NCBI RefSeq assembly: GCF_023715405.1
Contig: NZ_JAMBOC010000001.1
Coordinates: 1,798,001-1,862,000 of the forward strand
Direction: 5' to 3'
DNA: 64,000 nt
Source of the DNA: Solibacillus isronensis
GTDB taxonomy: Bacteria; Bacillota; Bacilli; Bacillales_A; Planococcaceae
In this document: one piece after another, positions 44,896 to 55,646 of the stretch
Position numbering within the stretch: the first letter of the stretch is position 1
Layout: every line of letters starts with the position of its first letter
Notes under the pieces: generated by a model
Told to the model about the DNA's origin: nothing
The model's database searches: none
What the model saw: only the letters and a program-made list of their open reading frames with translations
Program-made: the position numbers and the translations under genes

Positions 44896-47304
44896 TTAGA
44901 TCATTGTCGGATCTAAATCAACTGTTAGCACTATGCCTTTTTTAATCCATTCCGATCGATACAGTTTTATAAGCTGTAAAAGAACCGGAATTAAATTTGG
45001 CTCTACTTTATATTTTATCAAACATTGATAACGATATCTATTTTGGAGACGAGCGATACTGGCTGTTGTCGGTCCGATAACGGAAACTTTAAATGATAAA
45101 TTGGAACGCAAATACTCCGCGACACGTCCTGCATATTCTGCAGCAAACATGACGTCTTCATGAGAAACTTGAATAAGCGCAATATAATAATAAGGCGGAT
45201 ATCCGGCAATATGCCTAGCATGCATTTCACGTTCATAAAACGGTGTATAATGCTGATCTTTAGACAGTTGGATCGCATAATGCTCCGGTGTATACGTTTG
45301 GATATATACTTCACCAAGCTTATTATGGCGTCCTGCTCGTCCACTAACTTGCGTCATAAGCTGGAATGTTTTTTCCGCAGCCCGGTAATCCGGTAAATGA
45401 AGCGATGTATCGGCACTCAATACGCCGACTAATGTAATATTCGGGAAATCAAGTCCTTTTGCAATCATTTGCGTACCGAGCAGAATATCCGCTTCGCCTC
45501 GACCGAACGCATCGAGCATTTTTTCATGTGCCCCTTTTTGTTTGGTCGTATCGACATCCATCCGCATGACACGCGCTTCCGGAAACAGCTTATAAATTTC
45601 TTCTTCCACCTTTTGTGTACCGGTACCGAAATAACGAATGTTTTCACTTAAGCATTCCGGACATGTTTCCGGAATATATTCGTCGTGACCGCAATAATGG
45701 CATTTCAGCTTTTCCTGATAGCGGTGATACGTTAACGAAATATCACAGTTAGGACATTGCACTGTTGTTCCGCAATCCCTGCATAATACAAACGATGAAT
45801 AGCCGCGGCGATTTAAAAACAGCACGGTCTGCTCTTTTTTATCTAGACGGTCCCTTAATGCCTCCATTAGCGGTTCAGAAAACATCGAGCGGTTTCCTGC
45901 CTGAAGCTGTTCCCGCATATCGATAATCTGAACAGACGGCAATGGCTGATTTTTTGCCCGCTGTGACAATGTCAGCAATGTATATACACCTTTTTTCGCA
46001 CGTGCAAACGATTCTAATGCAGGTGTCGCACTCCCTAATATAACAGGACAATTATAATAATTTCCGCGCCATATCGCGACATCCCGTGCATGATAGCGGG
46101 GGGAATCTTCCTGCTTGTATGTTGACTCATGTTCTTCATCCAATATAAGCAAACCGAGATTTTTAAACGGTGCAAAAACAGCTGACCGTGCACCCACGAC
46201 TACCTTAACTTTCCCTTGCTGCACTTTCCGCCATTCATCATATTTTTCACCGACCGACAATCCGCTATGCATGACCGCTACTTCATTACCAAAACGCGAT
46301 TTGAAACGCTCTGTCATTTGCGGTGTCAATGATATTTCAGGTACGAGTACAATCGCTTCTTTGCCGTCTGCGATTGTACGCTGGATCGCCTGCAAATACA
46401 CTTCTGTTTTCCCGCTGCCTGTAATGCCGTGAAGCAGAAAAGTCTCTTGACGCTTATCATCTATCGCTTCCGTAATTTTTTTCAGTGCCACGTCTTGCTC
46501 ATCTGTCAATTGTAAGAAGTCTGTTTTCACGACTTCCTTTGTAAACGGATCGCGGTAAACTTCTTCTTGTATATACGCTGCTGCCCCTTTATCAATGACA
46601 CTGTTTAATACACTGCTTGTCACTTGAACAGCTTCATAAATTTGTTCCGGTAAAACGACGGCTCCCGCATGCTCCTGCATCCATTCCATTAATGCCAGCT
46701 GCTTCGGTGCCCGTTTCCCCATTTGTCCGATAACTTCTTCTATTTGTTCACGGGAATAGATTTGCACTTTGCGTACTTGTTTTACTTGGCCTTTTTGTTT
46801 CACTTCATTTTCAATATTGAGAAGGCCGTCTTTTACTGCCCGTTTTACTGGTTTTAATAAGTTTGCCTTTTCAAATTGGGCTAAATTCACTCTTTCAGTT
46901 TTCTCGAAGTAAGGCTGCAGCATTTCAGGTAATTGCGGAATTTCGCCTAGCAGGACAGCATACTTCTCATACTTGGCCCGCAAAGCACCCGGCAGCATTA
47001 CTTGTAATGCATCAATTTCATAACAGATTGTTTGATGCTTCAGCCATTTTGCCAAGCTCAGCATTTCCTCCGTTAAAATAGATTCCAAATCGAGTATTTC
47101 CGAAATCGGCTTTATTTTTTCAACCGGAACGTCTGATTCAATTGTAATGCCGACGACAAATCCAAGCACATTGCGCGGTCCAAATGGCACTTTGACACGA
47201 CATCCTATGTCTATCAGCTCTTCCCAATCTTCCGGTATTAAATAATCGAAAGGACGGTCAACCGGATATGCGGAAACATCGACGATTACTTGTGCAAATC
47301 TCAT
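44896..47304 (-). CDS. priA: Primosomal protein N' (replication restart helicase PriA)
   Basis: An 802-residue helicase loading the primosome at stalled forks. N-terminal DNA-binding domain from MRFAQVIVDVSAYPVDRPFD; Walker A LLHGITGSGKTEVYLQ; DEEH box ILDEEHESTYKQED; eight zinc-binding Cys in CRDCGTTVQCPNCD and the CHYCGHDEYIPETCPEC stretch; motif QVSGRAGR. Its ATG overlaps the coaC stop (ATGA). The normal length shows that the loss of the CoaB domain upstream did not affect priA. Confidence 0.97.
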   Translation of the reverse strand: MRFAQVIVDVSAYPVDRPFDYLIPEDWEELIDIGCRVKVPFGPRNVLGFVVGITIESDVPVEKIKPISEILDLESILTEEMLSLAKWLKHQTICYEIDALQVMLPGALRAKYEKYAVLLGEIPQLPEMLQPYFEKTERVNLAQFEKANLLKPVKRAVKDGLLNIENEVKQKGQVKQVRKVQIYSREQIEEVIGQMGKRAPKQLALMEWMQEHAGAVVLPEQIYEAVQVTSSVLNSVIDKGAAAYIQEEVYRDPFTKEVVKTDFLQLTDEQDVALKKITEAIDDKRQETFLLHGITGSGKTEVYLQAIQRTIADGKEAIVLVPEISLTPQMTERFKSRFGNEVAVMHSGLSVGEKYDEWRKVQQGKVKVVVGARSAVFAPFKNLGLLILDEEHESTYKQEDSPRYHARDVAIWRGNYYNCPVILGSATPALESFARAKKGVYTLLTLSQRAKNQPLPSVQIIDMREQLQAGNRSMFSEPLMEALRDRLDKKEQTVLFLNRRGYSSFVLCRDCGTTVQCPNCDISLTYHRYQEKLKCHYCGHDEYIPETCPECLSENIRYFGTGTQKVEEEIYKLFPEARVMRMDVDTTKQKGAHEKMLDAFGRGEADILLGTQMIAKGLDFPNITLVGVLSADTSLHLPDYRAAEKTFQLMTQVSGRAGRHNKLGEVYIQTYTPEHYAIQLSKDQHYTPFYEREMHARHIAGYPPYYYIALIQVSHEDVMFAAEYAGRVAEYLRSNLSFKVSVIGPTTASIARLQNRYRYQCLIKYKVEPNLIPVLLQLIKLYRSEWIKKGIVLTVDLDPTMI

Positions 47305-47864
47305 TGTCCATCGCTTCCTGATTGCTCACGGAAATGCCTTTCTACGAGTGCCGTAATTTTTTCCGGCTCTTCCAGACGCCCTTTCCCTATATAGCCGCAT
47401 GCCAAAAATCCTTCAGACGGTTCGATAAAGCGGATGCCATCTTCATGAAGTTGTGCAATATTCCGTAAAACGGCCGGATGTTCATACATATGTACATTCA
47501 TAGCCGGTGCCACCCATACAGGTGCAGTCGTTGCCAGTAAGGTTGTTGTCACCATATCATCCGCCATACCATGTGCCATTTTCGCAATCATATTGGCTGT
47601 TGCAGGAGCTACGATAACTAAATCGGCCCAGTCTGCCAAATCAATATGGGCAATGACATTGGAATCTTTTTCATCGAAAGTATCAAAAAACACGTCGTTT
47701 TTAGACATCACTTGGAAGCTCAAAGGGGTAACGAACTTTTGTGCAGAAGCTGTCATAATCACTTTTACGTTAAAGCCTGCCTGAGACAGTTTGCTTACTA
47801 ACGCTACCGCTTTATATACAGCAATTCCACCCGACACACACAATAGTATATTGTTTCTTTTCAT
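47301..47864 (-). CDS. coaC: Phosphopantothenoylcysteine decarboxylase, CoaC domain only
   Basis: A 187-residue flavoprotein of the HFCD family. Start NILLCVSGGIAVYKAVALVS, active-site His73 in IAHIDLADWADL, VAPATANMIAKMAHG, the substrate motif PAMNVHMYEHP, and the clamp Cys in ACGYIGKGRLEEP. In most bacteria this is fused to a phosphopantothenate-cysteine ligase (CoaB) in a ~400-residue protein; here the frame stops right after the decarboxylase domain, and priA starts inside the stop codon. No ligase sequence follows. CoA synthesis would then need a separate coaB elsewhere. A hairpin separates it from rpoZ. Confidence 0.92.
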   Translation of the reverse strand: MKRNNILLCVSGGIAVYKAVALVSKLSQAGFNVKVIMTASAQKFVTPLSFQVMSKNDVFFDTFDEKDSNVIAHIDLADWADLVIVAPATANMIAKMAHGMADDMVTTTLLATTAPVWVAPAMNVHMYEHPAVLRNIAQLHEDGIRFIEPSEGFLACGYIGKGRLEEPEKITALVERHFREQSGSDGQ

Positions 47865-47888
47865 TATTTTACCGTCCTTTCAAAGGAT

Positions 47889-47919
47889 AAGCTCCCAAAG
47901 AAAAATTCTTAGGGAGCTT
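47889..47919 (-). terminator. Strong hairpin between rpoZ and coaC (possible attenuator)
   Basis: Arms AAGCTCCC (47889-47896) and GGGAGCTT (47912-47919), extended inward by AAGAA/TTCTT after one mismatch, giving about 13 pairs with a 3-base loop. Only a weak T tract (TATCCTTT) follows on the minus strand, so partial termination is more likely than a full stop. Confidence 0.6.
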
Positions 47920-47953
47920 CTACTCAGGGAGTATTCTTTTAGTAAATTACCAA

Positions 47954-48178
47954 CTAGATTTCGTCTTCGTAAACAGTTGAAGCGTCTTGTTGAACTTTGC
48001 GAAGCTTTCCGGCAGCTACTTCTTCCAATGCTTTTCCTACTGGTTTGTAAGAAACGTATGAGCTTAAGTGCTCGCCGCCCTCTTCTTGCATTTGGCGCGC
48101 ACGTTTTGAAGCTAAGCTCACTAAAGAATACTTAGAATCAATTTGTTTTTTTAACTTATCTACTGATGGATATAACAT
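47954..48178 (-). CDS. rpoZ: RNA polymerase omega subunit
   Basis: A 74-residue omega subunit that helps assemble RNA polymerase around beta'. Start MLYPSVDKLKKQIDSKYSLV, then the conserved ASKRARQM helix and KPVGKALEEVAAGKL. Four bases after gmk, as in B. subtilis. Confidence 0.96.
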   Translation of the reverse strand: MLYPSVDKLKKQIDSKYSLVSLASKRARQMQEEGGEHLSSYVSYKPVGKALEEVAAGKLRKVQQDASTVYEDEI

Positions 48179-48182
48179 GGTT

Positions 48183-49692
<1,510 letters not shown>

Positions 49693-49726
49693 GGTTCGTC
49701 ACATCCTTCTTTACTTAATTGTTTCA

Positions 49727-49735
49727 ATTATAGCA
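49727..49735 (-). promoter_or_regulatory. Extended -10 promoter of the yicC-gmk operon
   Basis: Minus-strand TGCTATAAT, a consensus extended -10; no good -35. It lies 35 bases before the yicC start and is the likely source of transcription for the genes to the left. Confidence 0.55.
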
Positions 49736-49856
49736 TATGTGTTATCAATTTTGCGTTAACGTCTATTATCCGAATATATATTTTATCATAGATAGGATGT
49801 AATAAAATACTTTTTATTTTATGTAAAAAGGAAAGAATTGGCTTCCTATAATTAGG

Positions 49857-50004
49857 GAGTTTATTTCCATACCGGGGCGGACGCTTTCCGCGGGCGTGGC
49901 CTGTGCCTGTAGTCTCAGGCGTCAGTGCTCCTGACGCTGCGCTTTCGTCGCAAAATAAATTTCGCTGCTCCCGCTGGAGTCACCACCCCTCCATTCCAAT
50001 CAAC
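49857..50004. repeat. Intergenic repeat, copy B
   Basis: Occupies the middle of the 448-base gap 49693-50140 between the divergent yicC and rqcH genes. Edges match copy A (TTTATTTCCAT then GCGGACGCTTTCC at the left; CCCCTCCATTCCAATCAAC at the right). It is distinctly GC-richer than its surroundings and contains a hairpin GCGTCAG/CTGACGC (49919-49937) and a block shared with copy C. The remaining gap holds the yicC promoter on the left and the AT-rich rqcH upstream region on the right, with a TATGAT at about 50095 as a possible -10. Confidence 0.8.
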
Positions 50005-50140
50005 AGGCTTTAATCATATTTCCCTCATATAAATAATACGTTTCCTTAATATATAGTAATTTACGATAACTACAGGTTTAAACGAAAAAATGGTATGATT
50101 AAACAATCAAAAAGACTTATTTAATGAAAGAGGCATAAAG

Positions 50141-51823
50141 ATGGCATTTGACGGACTATTTACTCGTTCGATGAGCAAGGAACTACAAAGCCTGACTTCC
50201 GGACGTATTACAAAAATTTATCAGCCGAATGCACTTGAAGTTGTATTGCAAATTCGTGCAGCAGGCCAAAACAGTAAACTATTATTTTCTATCCACCCTT
50301 CCTATTCCCGCGTTCACATAACAGATCAGTCGATTGAAAATCCGGCTGACCCGCCAATGTTTTGTATGCTGTTACGCAAACATATTGAAGGAGGCTTTAT
50401 TTCATCTGTTGTTCAGGACGGCTTTGAACGGGTAATCACTTTTGAAATCGACAGTAAAAATGAAATCGGCGATGCCGTAAAGCGAAAACTCGTCATCGAA
50501 ATTATGGGGCGTCATAGTAACTTGCTGTTAATCGATGCTCAAAATGATGTCATTATTGACAGCATCAAACATTTGCCGCCATCGATGAACAGCTATCGGA
50601 CTGTTTTACCAGGTCAGCAATATATCGCGCCGCCACAACAACAAAAAATTGCACTGACAAGTTTATCCGATGTAGAGTTGAAAGAGGTTTTTTCAAAACA
50701 ACCAACTACTAAAGATATTGTCGAACAATTTGCCGGTTTCTCTCCTTTGCATGCAAACGAGTTACTGTACCGCATTACGACAAATGATGCGGTAACAGCA
50801 TGCAGACAGCTGATGAACGAAATTGCAACGAGCGCTAACCCGACCTATGTTGAGCAGGAAGGGAAAATCTATTTCTCGCCAACAGCGCTAACTCATTTAT
50901 CAGGCGCTGTTACGAATTATGAAACACTTGGCGAACTGCTTGACCGTGTATTTTTCGCCCGTGCAAAACGGGACCGGGTGAAACAGCAAGCCGGTGATCT
51001 CGAACGCTGGTTGCAAAATGAATTGAATAAATTAAAACTGAAACAAAAAAAGCTGCAAAAAGATTATGAACGTGCTCAAAATCTGGAGCAGTTCCAACTT
51101 TACGGTGAGCTTTTAATGGCTAATCTCTATAATTTCGAAAAAGGCGCTGAATACGTCGACGTTGAAAACTATTACAGCGAAAACGCCGAAACAGTTAGAA
51201 TACCGATTAGCCCGAGAAAAACACCAATCGAAAATGCGCAAAGCTATTACACAAAGTACAATAAAGCGAAGACAGCGTTAATTATGATTGAGGAACAGAA
51301 GCATAAAGCAACGGAAGACATCCACTATTTGGAAATGCTTACACAGCAAGTGCAGCAAGCTTCCACTAAAGATATTGAAGAGATCCGTGAAGAGCTGGCA
51401 GAACAAGGATTACTTCGAATCCGCCAGGCAAAGCGTAAAAAGAAACCGACAAAACCTGAACCCGAAAAATTTGTATCATCTTCTGGTATTTTAATTTCGG
51501 TCGGCAAAAATAATAAGCAAAATGATTATTTGACATTTAAAATTGGAAAACGCAACGAAGTATGGCTGCATACGAAAGATATTCCGGGATCACATGTTGT
51601 CATCCATTCGGAAAACCCGGATGAACAAACATTAACGGAAGCCGCTGTATTGAGTGCTTATTTTTCTAAAGCACGCGACTCTTCGTCTGTACCGGTAGAC
51701 TATACGGAAATTCGCCATGTGAAAAAACCGAATGGCGCAAAACCAGGGTTTGTTATTTATTTTGAACAAAAAACACTTTATGTCACACCGGATGAAGCGA
51801 TTGTTATGCAACTGAAAAAGTAA
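50141..51823 (+). CDS. rqcH: Ribosome quality control protein RqcH (NFACT family, YloA/FbpA)
   Basis: A 560-residue NFACT protein. NFACT-N domain from MAFDGLFTRSMSKELQSL, then helix-hairpin-helix and coiled-coil middle (about 280-420), and the C-terminal NFACT-R domain with GKNNKQNDYLTFKIGKRNEV and PGSHVVIH. In B. subtilis RqcH recruits tRNA-Ala to stalled 50S subunits and adds alanine tails that mark nascent chains for degradation. It is monocistronic on the plus strand, ending at a shared terminator with oppA converging. Confidence 0.95.
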   Translation: MAFDGLFTRSMSKELQSLTSGRITKIYQPNALEVVLQIRAAGQNSKLLFSIHPSYSRVHITDQSIENPADPPMFCMLLRKHIEGGFISSVVQDGFERVITFEIDSKNEIGDAVKRKLVIEIMGRHSNLLLIDAQNDVIIDSIKHLPPSMNSYRTVLPGQQYIAPPQQQKIALTSLSDVELKEVFSKQPTTKDIVEQFAGFSPLHANELLYRITTNDAVTACRQLMNEIATSANPTYVEQEGKIYFSPTALTHLSGAVTNYETLGELLDRVFFARAKRDRVKQQAGDLERWLQNELNKLKLKQKKLQKDYERAQNLEQFQLYGELLMANLYNFEKGAEYVDVENYYSENAETVRIPISPRKTPIENAQSYYTKYNKAKTALIMIEEQKHKATEDIHYLEMLTQQVQQASTKDIEEIREELAEQGLLRIRQAKRKKKPTKPEPEKFVSSSGILISVGKNNKQNDYLTFKIGKRNEVWLHTKDIPGSHVVIHSENPDEQTLTEAAVLSAYFSKARDSSSVPVDYTEIRHVKKPNGAKPGFVIYFEQKTLYVTPDEAIVMQLKK

Positions 51824-51833
51824 ACAAGGAAAA

Positions 51834-51866
51834 AACCGCTTAGAAATTTTCTAAGCGGTTCTTTTT
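51834..51866. terminator. Bidirectional terminator between rqcH and oppA
   Basis: Perfect inverted repeat with 13-base arms centred at 51847 (AACCGCTTAGAAA and complement). CTTTTTG follows on the plus strand and a T-run on the minus strand. It serves both converging genes. Confidence 0.9.
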
Positions 51867-51874
51867 GTTAATAA

Positions 51875-53710
51875 TTATTTAATTGGTGCGTCAGCCGTTA
51901 ATTCCAGTAGGTGTAAATTGTCCATAGTATCATTAGCATAATCAACATTGTAGTTTTTCACACGTTTGTTAATTGGAATGATTTCTGTACGGAAGTATGT
52001 CGGAATTGTTGTTGCTTGTTCGAACATATACTCTTCCCACTTACGGAATGCATCCGCACGGTATTCTGCATCAACCGCTTCTTTAGAATCGATATCAACT
52101 AATAATGCTTGTAATTCCGGTGTTACGAAACGGCTGTAGTTGAATGAAGCTCCTTCACCGTATAATCCAAGTGGAGATGGGTTTGTACCAGTACCCCATG
52201 CAGCCATGAACATATCGATTTCTGGATCATCCGCTTTTACTTTGTCGTAGAAACTGTTGAATTCGATTAAACGACCAGTAGTTAACTGTACATCTAAACC
52301 AACATCTTTCCAGTTTTGACGGTAGTATTCAACGATCGCTTCGTCAGTATCAGAACCTGACATACCTGCCATACGGATTTCGAATTTTTCACCATTTTTA
52401 TCTTCACGGATTCCGTCACCGTCAACGTCTTTGTATCCAGCTTCATCTAATAATGCTTTTGCTTTTTCAGGATCATAGTTGAATCCTTCTAAAGAATTAT
52501 CATGGAATGAAGCGAATGCTGGTGGAATTAATGAAGTTGCACGTGAACGTAAACCTTGGTAGAAACGCTCACCAACTTGCTCGATATCCATTGCGTATGC
52601 GATTGCTTTACGTAAGTTAGCATCATTCATTTTTGCATTTTCATCTGTAACGTTTACACTTGCAGCTGCATCCCATTTACCAAGCTTGAAGCCAAGGTAA
52701 GAGTATGCTAACTCCGGACGAGCTAATACTGTTAAGTTTTCAAGATCTTTAACGCCATCATATTGGTTTGTCGGATATGCAGATGCCATATCGTATTTAC
52801 CTGTACGTAATGCTTCACCAATAGAAGATGAAGGAACTACTTGTAATACTACTTTGTCTAACTTCGGTTGACCTCTCCAGTAGTGCTCGTTCGCTACGAA
52901 CTGAACAGATTCACCGTCAACTAATTTATCTAATTTAAACGGTCCTAAAGTTACAGGAGATTTACGTACCGCATCTGAAGAGATTAAGTCCTTAACAGGA
53001 ATATCCTTCAATACATGTTTTGGTACTGCATAACCCCATAAACCATCACCTAAAGAGTAGATAGCCGGAGAAACTTTAGTCATAGAAATTTCAACTGTTT
53101 TGTCATCGATCTTTTTAATACCAGAGATTGTATCTGCAGTACCTGCTTTATATTCAGCAGCACCGATGATGTTTTTGAAGTCATCATCATAACGGATACC
53201 TGTATAGTCAGGGTGACCGATAATTTCGTAAGCATAAATGATATCTTCAACAGTCATTGGCTGACCATCAGACCATTTCACTTCGTCAGGCTGGATAGTG
53301 ATTGTTACTTTGTTGTTATCTGCATCTACATCTAACTTCGCAATCCCTTTATCCGTTACAAGGAAGTCACCATCTGTTTCGAAAATTTCGTTTGTCATGA
53401 AGCCTAAAATATCTGCATCATAACCATCTTCATATAATTCATATGAGAATACTCCTTGGAAAGGAGAATCTGTTACTAAAGCGAATTGTAATGTACCGCC
53501 TTCGATTGCATCTCCATCATTTGTAACTTCTGATGGTAATGTTGGAGATTCTGCAGTAGAAGAACCGCCTTCATTTGTTTTTTCTTCTGTTTGTTTCCCA
53601 TCATTTTCAGCTGGTTTTTCAGTTGACGTTTCGTCATCTCCTCCACAAGCTGCTAATACTAATGCCGTAGCAAATACTGATGACAGCATTAAACCTTTCT
53701 TTTTCTTCAT
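51875..53710 (-). CDS. oppA: Oligopeptide ABC transporter substrate-binding lipoprotein
   Basis: A 611-residue family-5 solute-binding protein. Signal peptide with lipobox LAAC, lipidated at Cys22, then a Thr/Glu/Gly-rich linker and the SBP_bac_5 fold: VKWSDGQPMTVEDIIYAYE, LRKAIAYAMDIEQVGERFY, LLDEAGYKDVDGDGIREDKNG. It is the last gene of a D-F-B-C-A operon. Peptide specificity cannot be read from the sequence; an AppA- or DppE-like role is equally possible. Confidence 0.93.
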   Translation of the reverse strand: MKKKKGLMLSSVFATALVLAACGGDDETSTEKPAENDGKQTEEKTNEGGSSTAESPTLPSEVTNDGDAIEGGTLQFALVTDSPFQGVFSYELYEDGYDADILGFMTNEIFETDGDFLVTDKGIAKLDVDADNNKVTITIQPDEVKWSDGQPMTVEDIIYAYEIIGHPDYTGIRYDDDFKNIIGAAEYKAGTADTISGIKKIDDKTVEISMTKVSPAIYSLGDGLWGYAVPKHVLKDIPVKDLISSDAVRKSPVTLGPFKLDKLVDGESVQFVANEHYWRGQPKLDKVVLQVVPSSSIGEALRTGKYDMASAYPTNQYDGVKDLENLTVLARPELAYSYLGFKLGKWDAAASVNVTDENAKMNDANLRKAIAYAMDIEQVGERFYQGLRSRATSLIPPAFASFHDNSLEGFNYDPEKAKALLDEAGYKDVDGDGIREDKNGEKFEIRMAGMSGSDTDEAIVEYYRQNWKDVGLDVQLTTGRLIEFNSFYDKVKADDPEIDMFMAAWGTGTNPSPLGLYGEGASFNYSRFVTPELQALLVDIDSKEAVDAEYRADAFRKWEEYMFEQATTIPTYFRTEIIPINKRVKNYNVDYANDTMDNLHLLELTADAPIK

Positions 53711-53727
53711 CTGTTTTTCCTCCCTTA

Positions 53728-54642
53728 TTATCCTAAACGTTGTTTTGCGTCAGCTGCGCGTCGTAACGCTTGACCAACATAATTTATACCAAGCATCATT
53801 ACTAAGATTAATATTGATGCAGGCAACCATACCCACCATTTACTCGATAAAATTATCGGGTTCATAGCATAACTTACTAAAGTTCCTAAACTTGGTGTTG
53901 ACGGTGGTAAACCGAAACCTAAGAATGAAAGACCAGTTTCAATCCCTACATTTCCCGCAAAGCTTAATGTCACTTCGACAATTAAGATCGAGCTTAAGTT
54001 TGGCAATAACCCTTTAAACATGATCGCAAAATCACTTGTACCCATTGTTTTAGAAGCACTAATGTAATCGCGTCGTGCTTCAGAAAGTGCTTTAGATCGC
54101 ACAAGTCTGGCCGTCGACATCCACTGAAATGCTGCAATAATTAAAATTAAGTCTAATATCCCGTATGATGGAATGATTGTTACGACTACGATGATAATCA
54201 TTGTAGTTGGTAGAGTGATAAAGAAATCAATAATACGCATGAAGAAATTATCGATGAAACCACCGTAATATCCCATAATAATACCAAGCATAATACCGAG
54301 AACATTTGCAATAACCGTAACCGCAATTGCGATTAAAATTGAATTCTTCGCTCCGATAATGAGCTGGCCAAGCATGTCCCGACCGGCTTCATCGGCCCCA
54401 AGAATATACCCTCGGACACCTGGTTCAGTAAAGCGATCCAATAATTGAATTTTCATTACTTCAGTTTGATCAATTGTAAAGAATGCCATAATCATAATCG
54501 CAATCATTAACAGAATACTTCCTATTAATGAGAACATTGCTAATTTATCTTTTTTAAACTCTCGCCATATTACTTGAAAACCAGTTGGTGGAGAGCTTTG
54601 AGATTCTAATTTTTCTAATGTCTGTTCATTTTTGTTTTCCAT
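53728..54642 (-). CDS. oppC: Oligopeptide ABC transporter permease OppC
   Basis: A 304-residue inner-membrane permease with about six membrane segments; N-terminal OppC_N segment (LAMFSLIGSILLMIAIMIMA) and BPD_transp_1 domain containing LGADEAGRDMLGQLIIGAKN and the EAA loop SEARRDYISASKTMGTSD. The ATG at 54642 follows GAGAGGTG; the frame is open a little upstream. Confidence 0.94.
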   Translation of the reverse strand: MENKNEQTLEKLESQSSPPTGFQVIWREFKKDKLAMFSLIGSILLMIAIMIMAFFTIDQTEVMKIQLLDRFTEPGVRGYILGADEAGRDMLGQLIIGAKNSILIAIAVTVIANVLGIMLGIIMGYYGGFIDNFFMRIIDFFITLPTTMIIIVVVTIIPSYGILDLILIIAAFQWMSTARLVRSKALSEARRDYISASKTMGTSDFAIMFKGLLPNLSSILIVEVTLSFAGNVGIETGLSFLGFGLPPSTPSLGTLVSYAMNPIILSSKWWVWLPASILILVMMLGINYVGQALRRAADAKQRLG

Positions 54643-54682
54643 GATTAAAATCACCTCTCCTTAGTCATTATTAATTGATTGA

Positions 54683-55645
54683 TTAGTCTATGCGAATTCG
54701 CGGATCCACTATACTTAAGATAATATCGGATAATAGACTACCTAATAATGCTAAGAAGCCGTATAACATTACTAATGCCGTTATTACACTGTAGTCACGA
54801 CTTGAAATGGATTCGACAAACAATTTACCCATTCCCGGATAAGCGAATACAGTTTCAATGAAAATCGATCCACCGAGTAAACCGGTAATCGTGAATCCTA
54901 AGAACGCTGCAATCGGTAACAAAGAGTTACGGAAGATATGACGTGAATATACTTTCTTCATCGGTATCCCTTTACTGCGTGCTGTTTTAACATAATCCAT
55001 TGTTTTTGCATCAATAATTTCCGAACGTAAATATTGAATGACACCCGTCGTACCTAGCAGTGCATAGCTGGCTGCAGGTAACAATAAATGGTAGAATTTA
55101 CTCCAATAATAACTCCAGGTTCCTGGATCTACCCCTATTTCCACCGTACCACTTGTCGGGAACCACATTAGCCGGTATCCGAAAATGAATACGAAAATTA
55201 AATACAGTACGAATGCAGGTATTGCATAAGAGATAAAGCTGTAAAGTACAATAGACTTATCTAAAAATGAATCGTGGTAACGTCCAGCCAGTACTCCTAG
55301 AGGAATCGCCAGCACATAAAGGAAAATTACACTAAGCAATGAAAGTAATAATGTGTTCATAGCACGATCCCCAATAATATCTGCAACCGGCTTTTTAAAT
55401 GTATAACTTTGACCGAAGTCACCTTGTGCTGCATTTGTTATCCAGTTATAGTACTGTACATACCATGGATCATAAAAACCTGCTTTAACACGTAATTCTT
55501 CAATAACATTCGGATCTGTTTCAGGAGTAATTAATCCTGTAAATGGATCCCCTGGCATTTGTTTCGCTAATATGAAAATTAGGAGACTTAAAATAAATAG
55601 CTGCGGAATCATTATTAATACACGGCGAACTATCGTTTTCCACAT
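54683..55645 (-). CDS. oppB: Oligopeptide ABC transporter permease OppB
   Basis: A 320-residue permease: MWKTIVRRVLIMIPQLFILS at the start, the periplasmic loop with MPGDPFTGL, and the EAA loop IDAKTMDYVKTARSKGIPMK. Six membrane segments expected. The ATG at 55645 begins one base past the oppF stop, with AAGGAG inside oppF. Confidence 0.94.
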   Translation of the reverse strand: MWKTIVRRVLIMIPQLFILSLLIFILAKQMPGDPFTGLITPETDPNVIEELRVKAGFYDPWYVQYYNWITNAAQGDFGQSYTFKKPVADIIGDRAMNTLLLSLLSVIFLYVLAIPLGVLAGRYHDSFLDKSIVLYSFISYAIPAFVLYLIFVFIFGYRLMWFPTSGTVEIGVDPGTWSYYWSKFYHLLLPAASYALLGTTGVIQYLRSEIIDAKTMDYVKTARSKGIPMKKVYSRHIFRNSLLPIAAFLGFTITGLLGGSIFIETVFAYPGMGKLFVESISSRDYSVITALVMLYGFLALLGSLLSDIILSIVDPRIRID

Positions 55646-55646
55646 A

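Noticed and set aside
47301..47864. coaBC as a pseudogene broken by a frameshift
   Set aside because: No CoaB sequence persists in any frame after the stop; priA begins in the overlapping ATGA and matches PriA from its first residues, so it is a clean loss.
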